The notes beneath the pieces are model-generated. The model saw nothing but the letters and a program-made list of their open reading frames with translations, was not told where the DNA came from and ran no database searches. A program made the position numbers and the translations under genes. Of a stretch of 64,000 bases of DNA, positions 1-7,843 are shown in pieces. The stretch spans positions 868,001-932,000 of the forward strand of contig NZ_JALIGE010000076.1 in assembly GCF_024764835.1 (NCBI RefSeq), given 5' to 3'. Each line of letters begins with the position of its first letter. Within the stretch, counting starts at the first letter, position 1. This DNA comes from Scandinavium hiltneri. GTDB taxonomy: Bacteria; Pseudomonadota; Gammaproteobacteria; Enterobacterales; Enterobacteriaceae.

Positions 1-489
1 TGGGATAACCACCATGTTAATAAAGCGCCGCGTCACCTTCAGGCGAAAAACCAGTTTGGAATCATTCACCGGAAACGCTTTTTGGTTCGGCACATTCGGG
101 TGTGAGCCCATCTGAATGTCGTTCTGTGGCGGATAGAATGTACCGGCATAACTGTCGGTTATCTGCATCGCGCCGTCGAGATAATCATTAAGTTTAAGGT
201 ACTTAAAGCCATTCTCGGTGCTGACCACCGGGAAGCTAGTGACGTAACTGCGTTTGGTGGTGGTGCCCGTGGTACCGCTCGGACAGATGGCATTCACCCC
301 CACCCAGCCGGATTTTTGGCTGAGCGTGACCACCTGCCCGACCTGGTTATTGGCGCTGGTAAAGGTATCGGTCAAATCGTAAAACACATCCGATGCCACA
401 CCGTTCGCGTTGCGGCAAACCGTGGCCATCGCCGAAGTAGACGCCATTGCGCACCCCAGCAGTAAAACGGTGAAGACTTTATTGATCAC
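1..489 (-). CDS. sfmH: Fimbrial tip adhesin, SfmH/FimH-like (partial)
   Basis: This is the N-terminal 163 codons of a tip adhesin of a chaperone-usher fimbria; the rest lies beyond the window. The start is a GTG at 489 that overlaps the end of the usher gene by 11 nt and has a GGAGG ribosome-binding site 6 nt upstream. The product opens with a signal peptide (MINKVFTVLLLGCAMASTSAMA) and continues with TVCRNANG and VFYDLTDTFTSANNQVGQVV, which resembles the lectin domain of SfmH/FimH adhesins. Being last in an operon of subunit, chaperone and usher genes supports the role. The ligand cannot be inferred. The SfmH assignment rests on remembered similarity and on the folD neighbourhood. Confidence 0.8.
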   Translation of the reverse strand, partial: MINKVFTVLLLGCAMASTSAMATVCRNANGVASDVFYDLTDTFTSANNQVGQVVTLSQKSGWVGVNAICPSGTTGTTTKRSYVTSFPVVSTENGFKYLKLNDYLDGAMQITDSYAGTFYPPQNDIQMGSHPNVPNQKAFPVNDSKLVFRLKVTRRFINMVVIP

Positions 490-3070
490 AGCGAACCTCC
501 GTGAGCGTGATCGCCTGTTGCAGGCTCTTTTCCGGGAGCGCGTAACGAGCACGACACTGCGCGCCCGGGCCTTCGCCCCACTGAATCAACAGCTCACCGC
601 TGAGCGGCAAACCACTTAAGTAGATTTGTCCGTCGTCGCCCACCATGCTGGTTACGCCACTGATCGTTTCCCGGACGATGGCACCAAACGGCACAGGCTG
701 TACGCCTCGATGAACGGTTACCAACGCTCTCACGCCAATACGCGTATCAAACGTCGCCCGGACCACTGCGCCCTCGGTTGGCACCACGCTGCTGACGTTG
801 TTTTCGACGTCAGTGCTGTTGCTCATGGTGTTGGTGTCGAGCGCGATGCGGTTGTAACGATAGACGGTGGCGTACGGCATCACCGCGTAACCGCGCCAGT
901 CGGTTTTGACGCCGGTCTGGTTTTCTATGCTGACGCCGCTCGCGCCCGGCGCTTTGATTAGCACGTTGGTATCCCCCAACGGCTGGCTGAACGTGACGCC
1001 ATCGGCGTGGGCCAGAATGCCGCCCGCTGCCTGCCAGTTCAGGGAATGCTGGTCGCGATCATAGTTGTAGGCGCCGCTCAGCGTGCCGTAAGTTGCCTGC
1101 CAGTTGGCGCTGGCGCTGCCGGTGTAACCCTGGCCGCTGGTGCTGCCCTGCGTCACGCTGTAGCTGAGGTTGTTTCCGTCGAGCAGCGTGCCGCTGACGC
1201 CGCTCTGCCAGCTGTTGTCGCCGTCGCTGTTGCGGCTGGCGGAAACGGTGGCATAGGCGCGGTCGAACGCTGAATTGCGACGTGCCGCGCCGTTGCTGAA
1301 TATGCTGAACGGCACGGAGAGATTAAATGACGCAATCTGATCGGTGCCCGGAATACCAATCGAACGGTTCCACGACATCGACACTGAATAGCTCACCCCG
1401 CGCCAGCCGCCGGAATAGCCCACCTGATACCAGGTGTTGGTATCGTCAGAACCCCAGTAGGTTTGCTCACTGCCGGAAAGGTACAGCGAGCCGTAATCGC
1501 CAAGCGACTGCGAAATGTTGGCCTGAAAGCGGCCTTTTTTATTCTGCGTCAGGTTGTGATAGCTGATGATATCCGGCACGCCATCATCGTCCGTTTTCTT
1601 GTCGCTGTACTGATAGCCGCTCATGTTCTTCCACGTCGTATCATCGAGGGTGAAGAAGCCTTTGGTTGAGTAGCGGTAGCCGAGCAGCTGGAAGTTGGTG
1701 CCGTAGGTGTTCAGAGATTTGGCGTACAGGAAACGCAGGGATTGCCCGTCGTGGGTGCTGTCGTCCACCAGCCGGCTGTGCGCGTGGGTGATATCCAGCG
1801 AGACCGCGCCCCAGTCGCCGAGGTTTTTTCCCAATCCCAGCGCAACGGCGGTGTAGTTTTCCGCCAGCTGCGTGCCGCCGTAAACCGTGTAGCCGTCGTT
1901 CAGCCCGGTTACCACCGTGCCCTGCGTGAAGAACGGCGTCTCCTGCTGGTTGTTACCAGAACGGTAATCCCCCGCCACCAGGTCATATTTCCAGCGGCCT
2001 TCACGTTGCAGCAAAGGAACCGAAGAATACGGCACGGTATAGCGCTGCTGGCTGCCGTCTTTTTCGTCCACGGTCACCTCCAGGTCACCGCTCGAAGACG
2101 TCGGGTTCAAATCGCTGATGGCGAATGCCCCGCTCTGAACATAGCTCTGATAGACCACATAGCCGTTCTGGCGAATGGTGATTTTGGCGGGCGTGCGGGC
2201 GATGCCGCGCACCGTCGGCGCGAAGCCCTGCATACTGTCGGGGTACATGCTGTCGGACGAATAGAGACGCGCCCCGCGAAAGCCGACGCTGTCGAACACG
2301 TCGCTCCCGGTGTTGCTATCACCCATCACCAACTCACTTTTCCACGGCACTATCGCGCGCTGCACCCAGGTGGCGACGTTGCGCCAGCGGTTTTCTTTCT
2401 GGTTATTGTTGTCGGAATAGGTCCAGGTGCCACTGTTACGCAACCTCCACGGGCCATAGTTGGCGCCACTGGTCAGGCTCAAAAAGTAGCTGTCATCGTC
2501 GCTGCCGCGGTTGCCGCTAAAACTGTAGTTCGCCAGCAGCGCCGGGATGCCCTCATCCCACTCTTCGGGCGGGATATAGCCGCGCGCGCTGTTGAACATC
2601 GCCACCTGTGGCAGGCTGATGTTGAGCTTGAGCGCCGCAAAATCAAAGGCGATTTCCGTTCCCGGAATCACGTTTTCCAGCGCCACGCAGGCCTCAGGCG
2701 CCTCTTTCGCCAGCGCCGGAAATGCCGTGGTGTTGACGCCAAGACGCTTTAGCAGCGCCGGGGTCATGCACGGGGCTAATCCCCCGGCCGCTGGCTGTGT
2801 GCCTTCGGCGGGCGTAAAGGCTAAATCCTGCGAGCCAACGAACTCATCGTTGCGCCAGATATCGACCCGATACACCCCGGCGGGTTGCTTGTTGCCTTTC
2901 TCGAAGCGCGACAAATCCGCCACGCCCGCCGCATCATCGGACAGGAACGAAGGGTTAAAGTAGCTTTCCGCCTGCACGCCGGACGCAAACGACACGCCGG
3001 ACAAGGCAAGGGTCAGCAGTTTCAGACGCGGCCAGCGTCTGGAAAGTTCGGCGTGAGGAAAGGCATTCAT
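479..3070 (-). CDS. sfmD: Outer-membrane fimbrial usher (FimD/SfmD family)
   Basis: An 863-aa protein, the usual length for FimD-type ushers. It forms the outer-membrane pore through which chaperone-bound subunits are polymerised and exported. After an N-terminal signal segment (about residues 15-35, ending SGVQA) come the usher N-domain (YFNPSFLSDD...DLSRFEKGNKQPAGVYRVDI), a long beta-barrel section with an inserted plug region, and a C-terminal domain with GAIVRETISGVTSMVGDDGQIYLSG-type sequence and a Cys pair (AQCRARY, VRCDQ). Its ATG overlaps the chaperone stop by one base (TAATG), so the two are translationally coupled. The adhesin gene overlaps its 3' end. Confidence 0.95.
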   Translation of the reverse strand: MNAFPHAELSRRWPRLKLLTLALSGVSFASGVQAESYFNPSFLSDDAAGVADLSRFEKGNKQPAGVYRVDIWRNDEFVGSQDLAFTPAEGTQPAAGGLAPCMTPALLKRLGVNTTAFPALAKEAPEACVALENVIPGTEIAFDFAALKLNISLPQVAMFNSARGYIPPEEWDEGIPALLANYSFSGNRGSDDDSYFLSLTSGANYGPWRLRNSGTWTYSDNNNQKENRWRNVATWVQRAIVPWKSELVMGDSNTGSDVFDSVGFRGARLYSSDSMYPDSMQGFAPTVRGIARTPAKITIRQNGYVVYQSYVQSGAFAISDLNPTSSSGDLEVTVDEKDGSQQRYTVPYSSVPLLQREGRWKYDLVAGDYRSGNNQQETPFFTQGTVVTGLNDGYTVYGGTQLAENYTAVALGLGKNLGDWGAVSLDITHAHSRLVDDSTHDGQSLRFLYAKSLNTYGTNFQLLGYRYSTKGFFTLDDTTWKNMSGYQYSDKKTDDDGVPDIISYHNLTQNKKGRFQANISQSLGDYGSLYLSGSEQTYWGSDDTNTWYQVGYSGGWRGVSYSVSMSWNRSIGIPGTDQIASFNLSVPFSIFSNGAARRNSAFDRAYATVSASRNSDGDNSWQSGVSGTLLDGNNLSYSVTQGSTSGQGYTGSASANWQATYGTLSGAYNYDRDQHSLNWQAAGGILAHADGVTFSQPLGDTNVLIKAPGASGVSIENQTGVKTDWRGYAVMPYATVYRYNRIALDTNTMSNSTDVENNVSSVVPTEGAVVRATFDTRIGVRALVTVHRGVQPVPFGAIVRETISGVTSMVGDDGQIYLSGLPLSGELLIQWGEGPGAQCRARYALPEKSLQQAITLTEVRCDQ

Positions 3071-3762
3071 TACAGATTCACGCGACGAGCCGGAGTAATT
3101 GCCCCGTAGTCATTCACGCTCTGCCAGCTCAGCGTGCCCTGCGCACCCGTTGGCAGCGCGACCGTGGCACGGCTTTTTGGCGCAACCATCACGTTCTCGA
3201 GCTTCTTGCCCCCCATCTGTAAATTAACCAGAGTCATGTAATACGGTGAAGGATTGTTGATGCTGATGGCTGAACCGCTGCGGGTAAACGCCAGCGTGTC
3301 GAGGGCCTGCAACGGCTGCGTCTCGAGTTTGTTTGGGCGAACGAACAGCTTGATGCGCGACAGGATAGCCAGCTGTAAAACGTTGTTGTTTTCGCCGTTC
3401 TTTTTATCCATCGACGGGATCGCTTTAACATTCAGATAAAACAGCGATTCCCGGTCCGTGGCCAGGGCTGGCCCGGCATAAATGATACGCAGCGTATTTT
3501 CGCTGTTGGGCTCGCTCACGAACAGCGGCGGCGTGATGACGAAGGTTTTTTCTTTCTGACCGGTGGCATTTTCAATCCACGCGTTAATCAGATAACGCTC
3601 CTGCTTGTTGCTGTTGCTCAGCGCCAGCGAGGTTTGTTTGGCATCAGCAGGGTAAATCACTCGGGTCGCGCCCAGCGCGATGCCACCTGCTGCCTGTGCC
3701 GGTAGCGCATTCATTAACATCAGAATCGACAACAAAAGTGTTTTTTTAATTAAGCGGATCAT
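3070..3762 (-). CDS. sfmC: Periplasmic fimbrial chaperone (FimC/SfmC family)
   Basis: A 230-aa PapD-like chaperone that binds pilus subunits in the periplasm by donor-strand complementation and delivers them to the usher. The signal peptide is residues 1 to about 24 (ending ALPAQAA). The first Ig-like domain begins GGIALGATRVIYPADAKQTSLALSN. The conserved segment RESLFYLNVKAIPS and the alternating hydrophobic G1 strand around NVLQLAILSRIKLFVRP are those of the FGS group that assembles type 1-like fimbriae. It lies between the minor subunit gene and the usher and overlaps the latter. The role is certain; the exact orthologue name is inferred from location beside folD. Confidence 0.94.
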   Translation of the reverse strand: MIRLIKKTLLLSILMLMNALPAQAAGGIALGATRVIYPADAKQTSLALSNSNKQERYLINAWIENATGQKEKTFVITPPLFVSEPNSENTLRIIYAGPALATDRESLFYLNVKAIPSMDKKNGENNNVLQLAILSRIKLFVRPNKLETQPLQALDTLAFTRSGSAISINNPSPYYMTLVNLQMGGKKLENVMVAPKSRATVALPTGAQGTLSWQSVNDYGAITPARRVNL

Positions 3763-3804
3763 AACCCAGTTACCTGTTTTCTTATTTTCTGACAGCGTCT
3801 GTTT

Positions 3805-4350
3805 TTAGGGATAAACAAGGGTAAACCAGACGTCAGTGAGTAAATCCCCTGGTACGAGCGGTAATGAAATAACGCGATAACGCGCGCTGAAATGGAAAGT
3901 CATTTCCTCAGCGGTTATCGGTAAATAATTATCGGGCGGTGCGTTTGGAATAATAAGCTGCTGCTGGGTATCAAAGAGCGCCAACCCTAAGCCGCTTTCT
4001 CCTGGCCTGCCGCTGGCTTTTGATGAGGCGACAAAGACCTGTGGATCTTCTGCCGGACTCAACCCCTGAAAACTCATGCCCACAAGGTTTGCGACATCGC
4101 GACGACACTCCACGAGGCGTAGCGTGAACGGCACGGTAACGGTGGAATAGCTGCCCACTTCGCCGAAGGTATTGCTGCGGTATTGCCCCATTTCCACGCG
4201 TAAATCCTGGCTCTCAGGGGCCACAACGCAGGCGCTGTTCACCAGTTCACCGCGCAGCTGAACGCGCCCGCCATCGACTACCACCGTGTGCGCGAAGGCC
4301 GGTGCAGCCGCGACGAATATCAGTGCCAGCAGTGGCAACGTCCGTATCAT
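3805..4350 (-). CDS. Minor fimbrial subunit, FimI-like
   Basis: A 181-aa exported pilin-fold protein with a signal peptide (MIRTLPLLALIFVAAAPAFA) and a typical type 1 subunit layout. The near-N-terminal GGRVQLRGELVNSACVV and the later LRLVECRRD supply the conserved disulfide pair, and the chain ends in an aromatic LVYP motif at a beta-zipper position. It follows the major subunit and precedes the chaperone, the place FimI occupies in fim operons. The E. coli sfm operon, as I recall it, has no such gene at this place, so this locus is not an exact copy of sfm. It could be a termination or anchor subunit. Confidence 0.85.
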   Translation of the reverse strand: MIRTLPLLALIFVAAAPAFAHTVVVDGGRVQLRGELVNSACVVAPESQDLRVEMGQYRSNTFGEVGSYSTVTVPFTLRLVECRRDVANLVGMSFQGLSPAEDPQVFVASSKASGRPGESGLGLALFDTQQQLIIPNAPPDNYLPITAEEMTFHFSARYRVISLPLVPGDLLTDVWFTLVYP

Positions 4351-4378
4351 GATAGATTCCCGGGAGGTCTAAAAGGGT

Positions 4379-4409
4379 CCTCATCCTTGAGGCAATGCTC
4401 ATCCTGAGC
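4379..4409 (-). terminator. Tandem short hairpins between major and minor fimbrial subunit genes
   Basis: Two adjacent small inverted repeats lie just downstream of the major subunit gene: CCTCA-tcct-TGAGG (4379-4392) and GCTCA-tcc-TGAGC (4397-4409), sharing the core TCATCC. There is no T-tract, so they look more like RNA-stabilising or attenuating hairpins than a full terminator. Such structures commonly make the first pilin far more abundant than downstream gene products; that role is inferred here. Confidence 0.5.
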
Positions 4410-4420
4410 GTGACTGAGGC

Positions 4421-4972
4421 TTACTCGTATTTCATTACGAAGGTAGCGTCAGCGTTAGCCTGGCCCGGCGCGGTGGTGTCAGCCGTTGCTTTGTAACGCG
4501 CGGTGAAGCGCAGGGTGTTGGTGCCTTCTACCAGGTTCTGCGCGGTAGAGAACGTTGCGCCGTTTGGAGCCAGCGTCGCGGATGAAGTATCCAGGATTTC
4601 AATGCCGACGCCAGTTGCGGTATCGGCGTTGTCACTGGAAGCCACTGCCAACAGGGTGTTGTCTTTCGCATCAACCTGACCGGTAAAGGCGACGGCTGCG
4701 GTTGCCGCAACGGTTGGGTCGCAATCATTCAGCACGATGCTGAATGGGATTTTGGCAGAGGTATCACCGGTTTTAGTGAAAGACGCGGTGCGGTACTGGC
4801 CCAGCTTCACTTCCTGGTTGGAAGAGTCGGTGCTGACCGCACACGCCGCGTTGACCAGTTCACCTTTAAAATGCACGTTACCGCCGTTAACGGTGGTGGT
4901 ATCGGCATTCGCCGCGCCAACAAACAAACCCAGCGATGCCACCAGAGACGCAGCTATTTTGCTAACTTTCAT
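4421..4972 (-). CDS. sfmA: Major fimbrial subunit (FimA/SfmA-like pilin)
   Basis: A 183-aa type 1 pilin. I choose the ATG at 4972, which has AAGGAA 6 nt upstream; the frame stays open further upstream, but the signal peptide begins at this Met (MKVSKIAASLVASLGLFVGAANA). The mature chain carries the pilin hallmarks: GGNVHFKGELVNAACAV with the first Cys, LNDCDPT with the second, and the C-terminal ANADATFVMKYE beta-zipper ending in Tyr. It is the promoter-proximal gene of the fimbrial operon. The large share of Thr, Ala and Asp is normal for FimA proteins. Confidence 0.93.
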   Translation of the reverse strand: MKVSKIAASLVASLGLFVGAANADTTTVNGGNVHFKGELVNAACAVSTDSSNQEVKLGQYRTASFTKTGDTSAKIPFSIVLNDCDPTVAATAAVAFTGQVDAKDNTLLAVASSDNADTATGVGIEILDTSSATLAPNGATFSTAQNLVEGTNTLRFTARYKATADTTAPGQANADATFVMKYE

Positions 4973-5333
4973 GATTTTTCCTTGATGATTTATCTCATTA
5001 TTTACGGCGAAGAAACTACCCGAAAATAAGTTTCGTCGTTCCTTCAACACTGTCCGAAAATAGGGTTCCCGGCAGTAGTCATAAATTAAACAATTCGCCT
5101 GATGCAAAATATGTATAAAAGCTGCGATCGCCTTCAGTCACGTCCTATTATTATTTAGGAAATGACCCGGTAAATAATGGCGCACAAGAAAAGGCCTAAA
5201 AATATCAGGGCTTTTGGGCCACCAGGCATTGAGCACGCCAGAAAAACGCAAACGGTGACTGACATCCCGTCCGGCTTCTGACAAAATATGTACATCCCCC
5301 CTTGTGACACTGACAGACGGAATCTTCTCTCTG
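4973..5333. promoter_or_regulatory. Intergenic region between the fimbrial operon and folD
   Basis: About 360 bp separate the divergent fimbrial operon and folD and must hold both promoters. The half next to the pilin gene is AT-rich. I see no fimB/fimE recombinase gene and no paired 9-bp inverted repeats of the fim-switch type: one sequence close to it (TTTGGGCCA, 5213-5221) has no inverted partner. Phase variation by inversion is therefore not supported here. No other gene is convincing in this stretch. Confidence 0.5.
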
Positions 5334-6200
5334 ATGGCAGCAAAGATTATTGACGGTAAAACGATTGCGCAGCAGGTACGCTCTGAGGTCGCGGAAAAAG
5401 TGAAGGCGAGAATTTCCGCCGGAAAACGCGCCCCTGGATTAGCCGTAGTGCTGGTCGGCAGCAATCCTGCGTCGCAAATTTACGTCGGCAGCAAACGCAA
5501 AGCGTGCGAAGAAGTAGGCTTCATTTCCCGCTCTTACGATCTGCCGGAAACCACCCTCGAAGCCGAGCTGCTGGAGCTTATCGATACCCTGAACGCTGAC
5601 GACACCATCGACGGCATTCTGGTGCAGCTTCCGCTGCCTGCGGGCATTGATAACGTGAAGGTGCTGGAACGCATTGCGCCGGACAAAGACGTGGACGGCT
5701 TCCATCCGTATAACGTCGGTCGTCTGTGCCAGCGCGCGCCGCGTCTGCGTCCGTGCACACCGCGCGGGATAGTGACGATGCTTGAGCGTTACAATATCGA
5801 CACCTACGGGCTGAACGCAGTGATCGTGGGCGCATCGAACATTGTGGGTCGTCCAATGAGCATGGAATTACTGCTCGCGGGCTGTACCACTACCGTCACC
5901 CACCGCTTTACCAAAAATCTGCGTCAGCACGTTGAGAACGCCGATTTGCTGGTCGTCGCGGTCGGTAAACCGGGCTTTATTCCTGGCGAGTGGATCAAAG
6001 AAGGCGCGATCGTGGTCGACGTCGGCATTAACCGTCTGGAAAGCGGAAAAGTGGTCGGCGATGTGATTTTTGACGATGCCGCCGCGCGCGCGTCGTATAT
6101 CACCCCCGTGCCGGGTGGCGTTGGCCCAATGACCGTGGCAACGCTTATCCAGAACACGCTGCAAGCGTGTGAAGAATATCATGATGTAAAGGAAATATAA
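5334..6200 (+). CDS. folD: Bifunctional methylenetetrahydrofolate dehydrogenase / cyclohydrolase FolD
   Basis: A 288-aa cytosolic enzyme interconverting 5,10-methylene-THF and 10-formyl-THF by NADP-dependent oxidation and hydrolysis, which feeds purine and formyl-Met synthesis. The start is placed at ATG 5334 (MAAKIIDGKTIAQQ), matching the E. coli protein; the open frame extends ten codons further without support. Visible motifs are YVGSKRKACEEVG with the catalytic Lys54, DGILVQLPLP, the nucleotide-binding VIVGASNIVGRPM, and the C-terminal PVPGGVGPMTVATL signature. It is followed 2 bp later by ybcJ, as in E. coli. Confidence 0.98.
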   Translation: MAAKIIDGKTIAQQVRSEVAEKVKARISAGKRAPGLAVVLVGSNPASQIYVGSKRKACEEVGFISRSYDLPETTLEAELLELIDTLNADDTIDGILVQLPLPAGIDNVKVLERIAPDKDVDGFHPYNVGRLCQRAPRLRPCTPRGIVTMLERYNIDTYGLNAVIVGASNIVGRPMSMELLLAGCTTTVTHRFTKNLRQHVENADLLVVAVGKPGFIPGEWIKEGAIVVDVGINRLESGKVVGDVIFDDAAARASYITPVPGGVGPMTVATLIQNTLQACEEYHDVKEI

Positions 6201-6202
6201 GA

Positions 6203-6415
6203 ATGGCGACTTTTTCTCTGGGTAAACACCCACATGTTGAATTATGCGACCTGCTGAAACTGGAAGGCTGGTGCGAAAGTGGCGCACGGGCGAAAGCGGT
6301 GATTGCTGAAGGCGTGGTTAAAGTAGACGGTGTTGTTGAAACCCGTAAACGCTGCAAAATTGTTGCTGGCCAGACGGTTGTCTTCGAAGGTCAGAGTATT
6401 ACTGTTCAAGCGTAA
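6203..6415 (+). CDS. ybcJ: S4-domain RNA-binding protein YbcJ
   Basis: A 70-aa protein that consists almost wholly of an S4-like RNA-binding fold (LKLEGWCESGARAKAVIAEGVVKVDGVVETRKRCKIVAGQTVVF). The family binds structured RNA and is often linked to ribosome biogenesis, but the precise role of YbcJ is unknown. It starts 2 bp after the folD stop and is co-transcribed with it. A strong hairpin terminator follows at 6428. Confidence 0.95.
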   Translation: MATFSLGKHPHVELCDLLKLEGWCESGARAKAVIAEGVVKVDGVVETRKRCKIVAGQTVVFEGQSITVQA

Positions 6416-6427
6416 TCAGCGTCCATG

Positions 6428-6448
6428 CGGCCCTACTCGGGCCGTTTT
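6428..6448 (+). terminator. Rho-independent terminator after folD-ybcJ
   Basis: CGGCCC-tactc-GGGCCG followed by TTTT. It lies 12 bp after ybcJ and 11 bp before the end of the convergent lacI-type gene, so it may serve both. Confidence 0.85.
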
Positions 6449-6459
6449 AGACAACTGAA

Positions 6460-7500
6460 TTAGCGTTCTACCAACGTTCCCTCTATTTCTTTGCAAGACT
6501 TCTGCAGAATCGAATCACGTAGCACAAACTCCGCGGGCAAAATGCAATTGGCTGGCCGGTTTTCCTGTGTTGCAACCAGCACTCTGGCAACCGCTTCTTT
6601 ACCTTGCGCGTCCAAATCCAGCCGAACGGTGGTAAGGGATGGGATGAAAAACGCACTTTCGTAACTATCATCGTAACCAATCACCGACACCTGCGCCGGC
6701 ACAGCGATATTTGCTTGATTTAATGCACTCAGTGCACCCAGTGCCATCTGATCGTTACCGGCTAAAATCGCGCTAAACTCGACTTTATTTTCAATAAGTT
6801 GCCTTACATCGTCGTAACCACTTTGTGCATCCCACGAACCAAAAATAATCGCCGCCGGCGTCAGACCTAATTCGGCCAGGCTGGTTACCCAACTCGCCAG
6901 GCGTAGTTGTGCAGAAATCGAGTGCTGTGGACCAGGCATTAGCGCGACAGAGTGGTGCCCGAGTTCATGCAAGCGCTTAACGCTCTCTTGGGTTCCATTT
7001 GCCGGGTCGAAGATGACATGGAACACCCCACTGTCTGGAGCAACGTCGAGAAACAGGCACATCACATCGTTATTTTGGGCAGCTAAAGCCTGAGCAACGG
7101 GCGTTTCCAGCGGGACGTTGATAAGGATTTTGTCGACAAATTGAGATTTAAATTCGTTGATGGATTGCTGGATAGCCAAGGGGTCATGTTCATCAATCAT
7201 CGAAATCAGCACCTGATAATGGGCTTCACGTGCGTGTTTTTTGACAGAAGCAGCAATTTGCGAAGGAGCATGCAGCGCAAGGGATGTGGTAATCAGCCCT
7301 AATGTCAGGGCTCTTTTCCCGACAAGTTGTTGCGCCAGGCGATTGGGTACGTAGCGTAGTTCTTCAATAGCCTGCTCAACGCGAATTCGCGTTTTATCGG
7401 CAACATTCACCGATTTATTAAGCACTCTGGACACCGTCTGATAGGAGACACCAGCCCGTTGAGCAACATCTTCAAGCGTCGCATTTCTATTTTTATTCAC
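6460..7500 (-). CDS. LacI-family repressor of the lactose-like locus
   Basis: A LacI/GalR-type regulator of about 346 aa. The helix-turn-helix ATLEDVAQRAGVSYQTVSRVLNKS has the same recognition helix (YQTVSRVLN) as LacI itself. It is followed by the hinge (LAQQLVGKRALTLGLI) and a periplasmic-binding-like sugar domain ending in PSLTTVRLDLDAQG. I favour the GTG at 7500, which is preceded by AAAGGA; an in-frame ATG at 7515 lacks a Shine-Dalgarno sequence. It is divergent from the symporter and beta-galactosidase genes and most likely represses them, induced by a galactoside. Base composition here is lower in GC than the surrounding folD and cysS regions, which fits acquired DNA. Confidence 0.9.
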   Translation of the reverse strand: MNKNRNATLEDVAQRAGVSYQTVSRVLNKSVNVADKTRIRVEQAIEELRYVPNRLAQQLVGKRALTLGLITTSLALHAPSQIAASVKKHAREAHYQVLISMIDEHDPLAIQQSINEFKSQFVDKILINVPLETPVAQALAAQNNDVMCLFLDVAPDSGVFHVIFDPANGTQESVKRLHELGHHSVALMPGPQHSISAQLRLASWVTSLAELGLTPAAIIFGSWDAQSGYDDVRQLIENKVEFSAILAGNDQMALGALSALNQANIAVPAQVSVIGYDDSYESAFFIPSLTTVRLDLDAQGKEAVARVLVATQENRPANCILPAEFVLRDSILQKSCKEIEGTLVER

Positions 7501-7578
7501 CCTCAATCCTTTCATTTGCGCGTGGCTAAAGTAGTCCGTTTCATCCTGGCTGCAGCGGTTACTATATCAAAATGTCAT

Positions 7579-7722
7579 ACGTTCACATGATCGCATTTTG
7601 GGATCTTGTTCACCCTTTATCACTTTTAACCCTGGATTCTGTGATGTTCGTTGCAGTTTGACTTACCGACAGTTGTTTGAACTATTTGCTGGGTATTGTA
7701 TGTAACTCACTGATGTGAACGT
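7579..7722. promoter_or_regulatory. Candidate repressor operators in the divergent lac-like promoter region
   Basis: The 328-bp gap between the repressor and symporter genes holds two copies of one 10-mer in opposite orientation: ACGTTCACAT at 7579-7588 and ATGTGAACGT at 7713-7722. Each is also flanked by GTCATAC. Paired inverted sites about 135 bp apart would suit a tetrameric, looping LacI-type repressor. That they bind the adjacent repressor is inference. Confidence 0.5.
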
Positions 7723-7843
7723 CATACATTTTGTGATTACGTAAATACTCCCGACCCAGACGCGTGAATCTATCCCTAAAAATAGCGCGACTCACTGAGT
7801 CTTCAGCGAAGCACCAACTCTGTTCCTTGATGAGGAAGAAAAA

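Noticed and set aside
1742..2752. Long rightward open frame of 336 codons
   Set aside because: It is antisense to the usher gene; the usher frame has a signal peptide and full family sequence, while this frame is Arg/His/Val-rich shadow sequence with no start signal.
5213..5221. TTTGGGCCA, close to the fim-switch inverted repeat
   Set aside because: Only one copy, one mismatch, no inverted partner and no fimB/fimE gene in the window.
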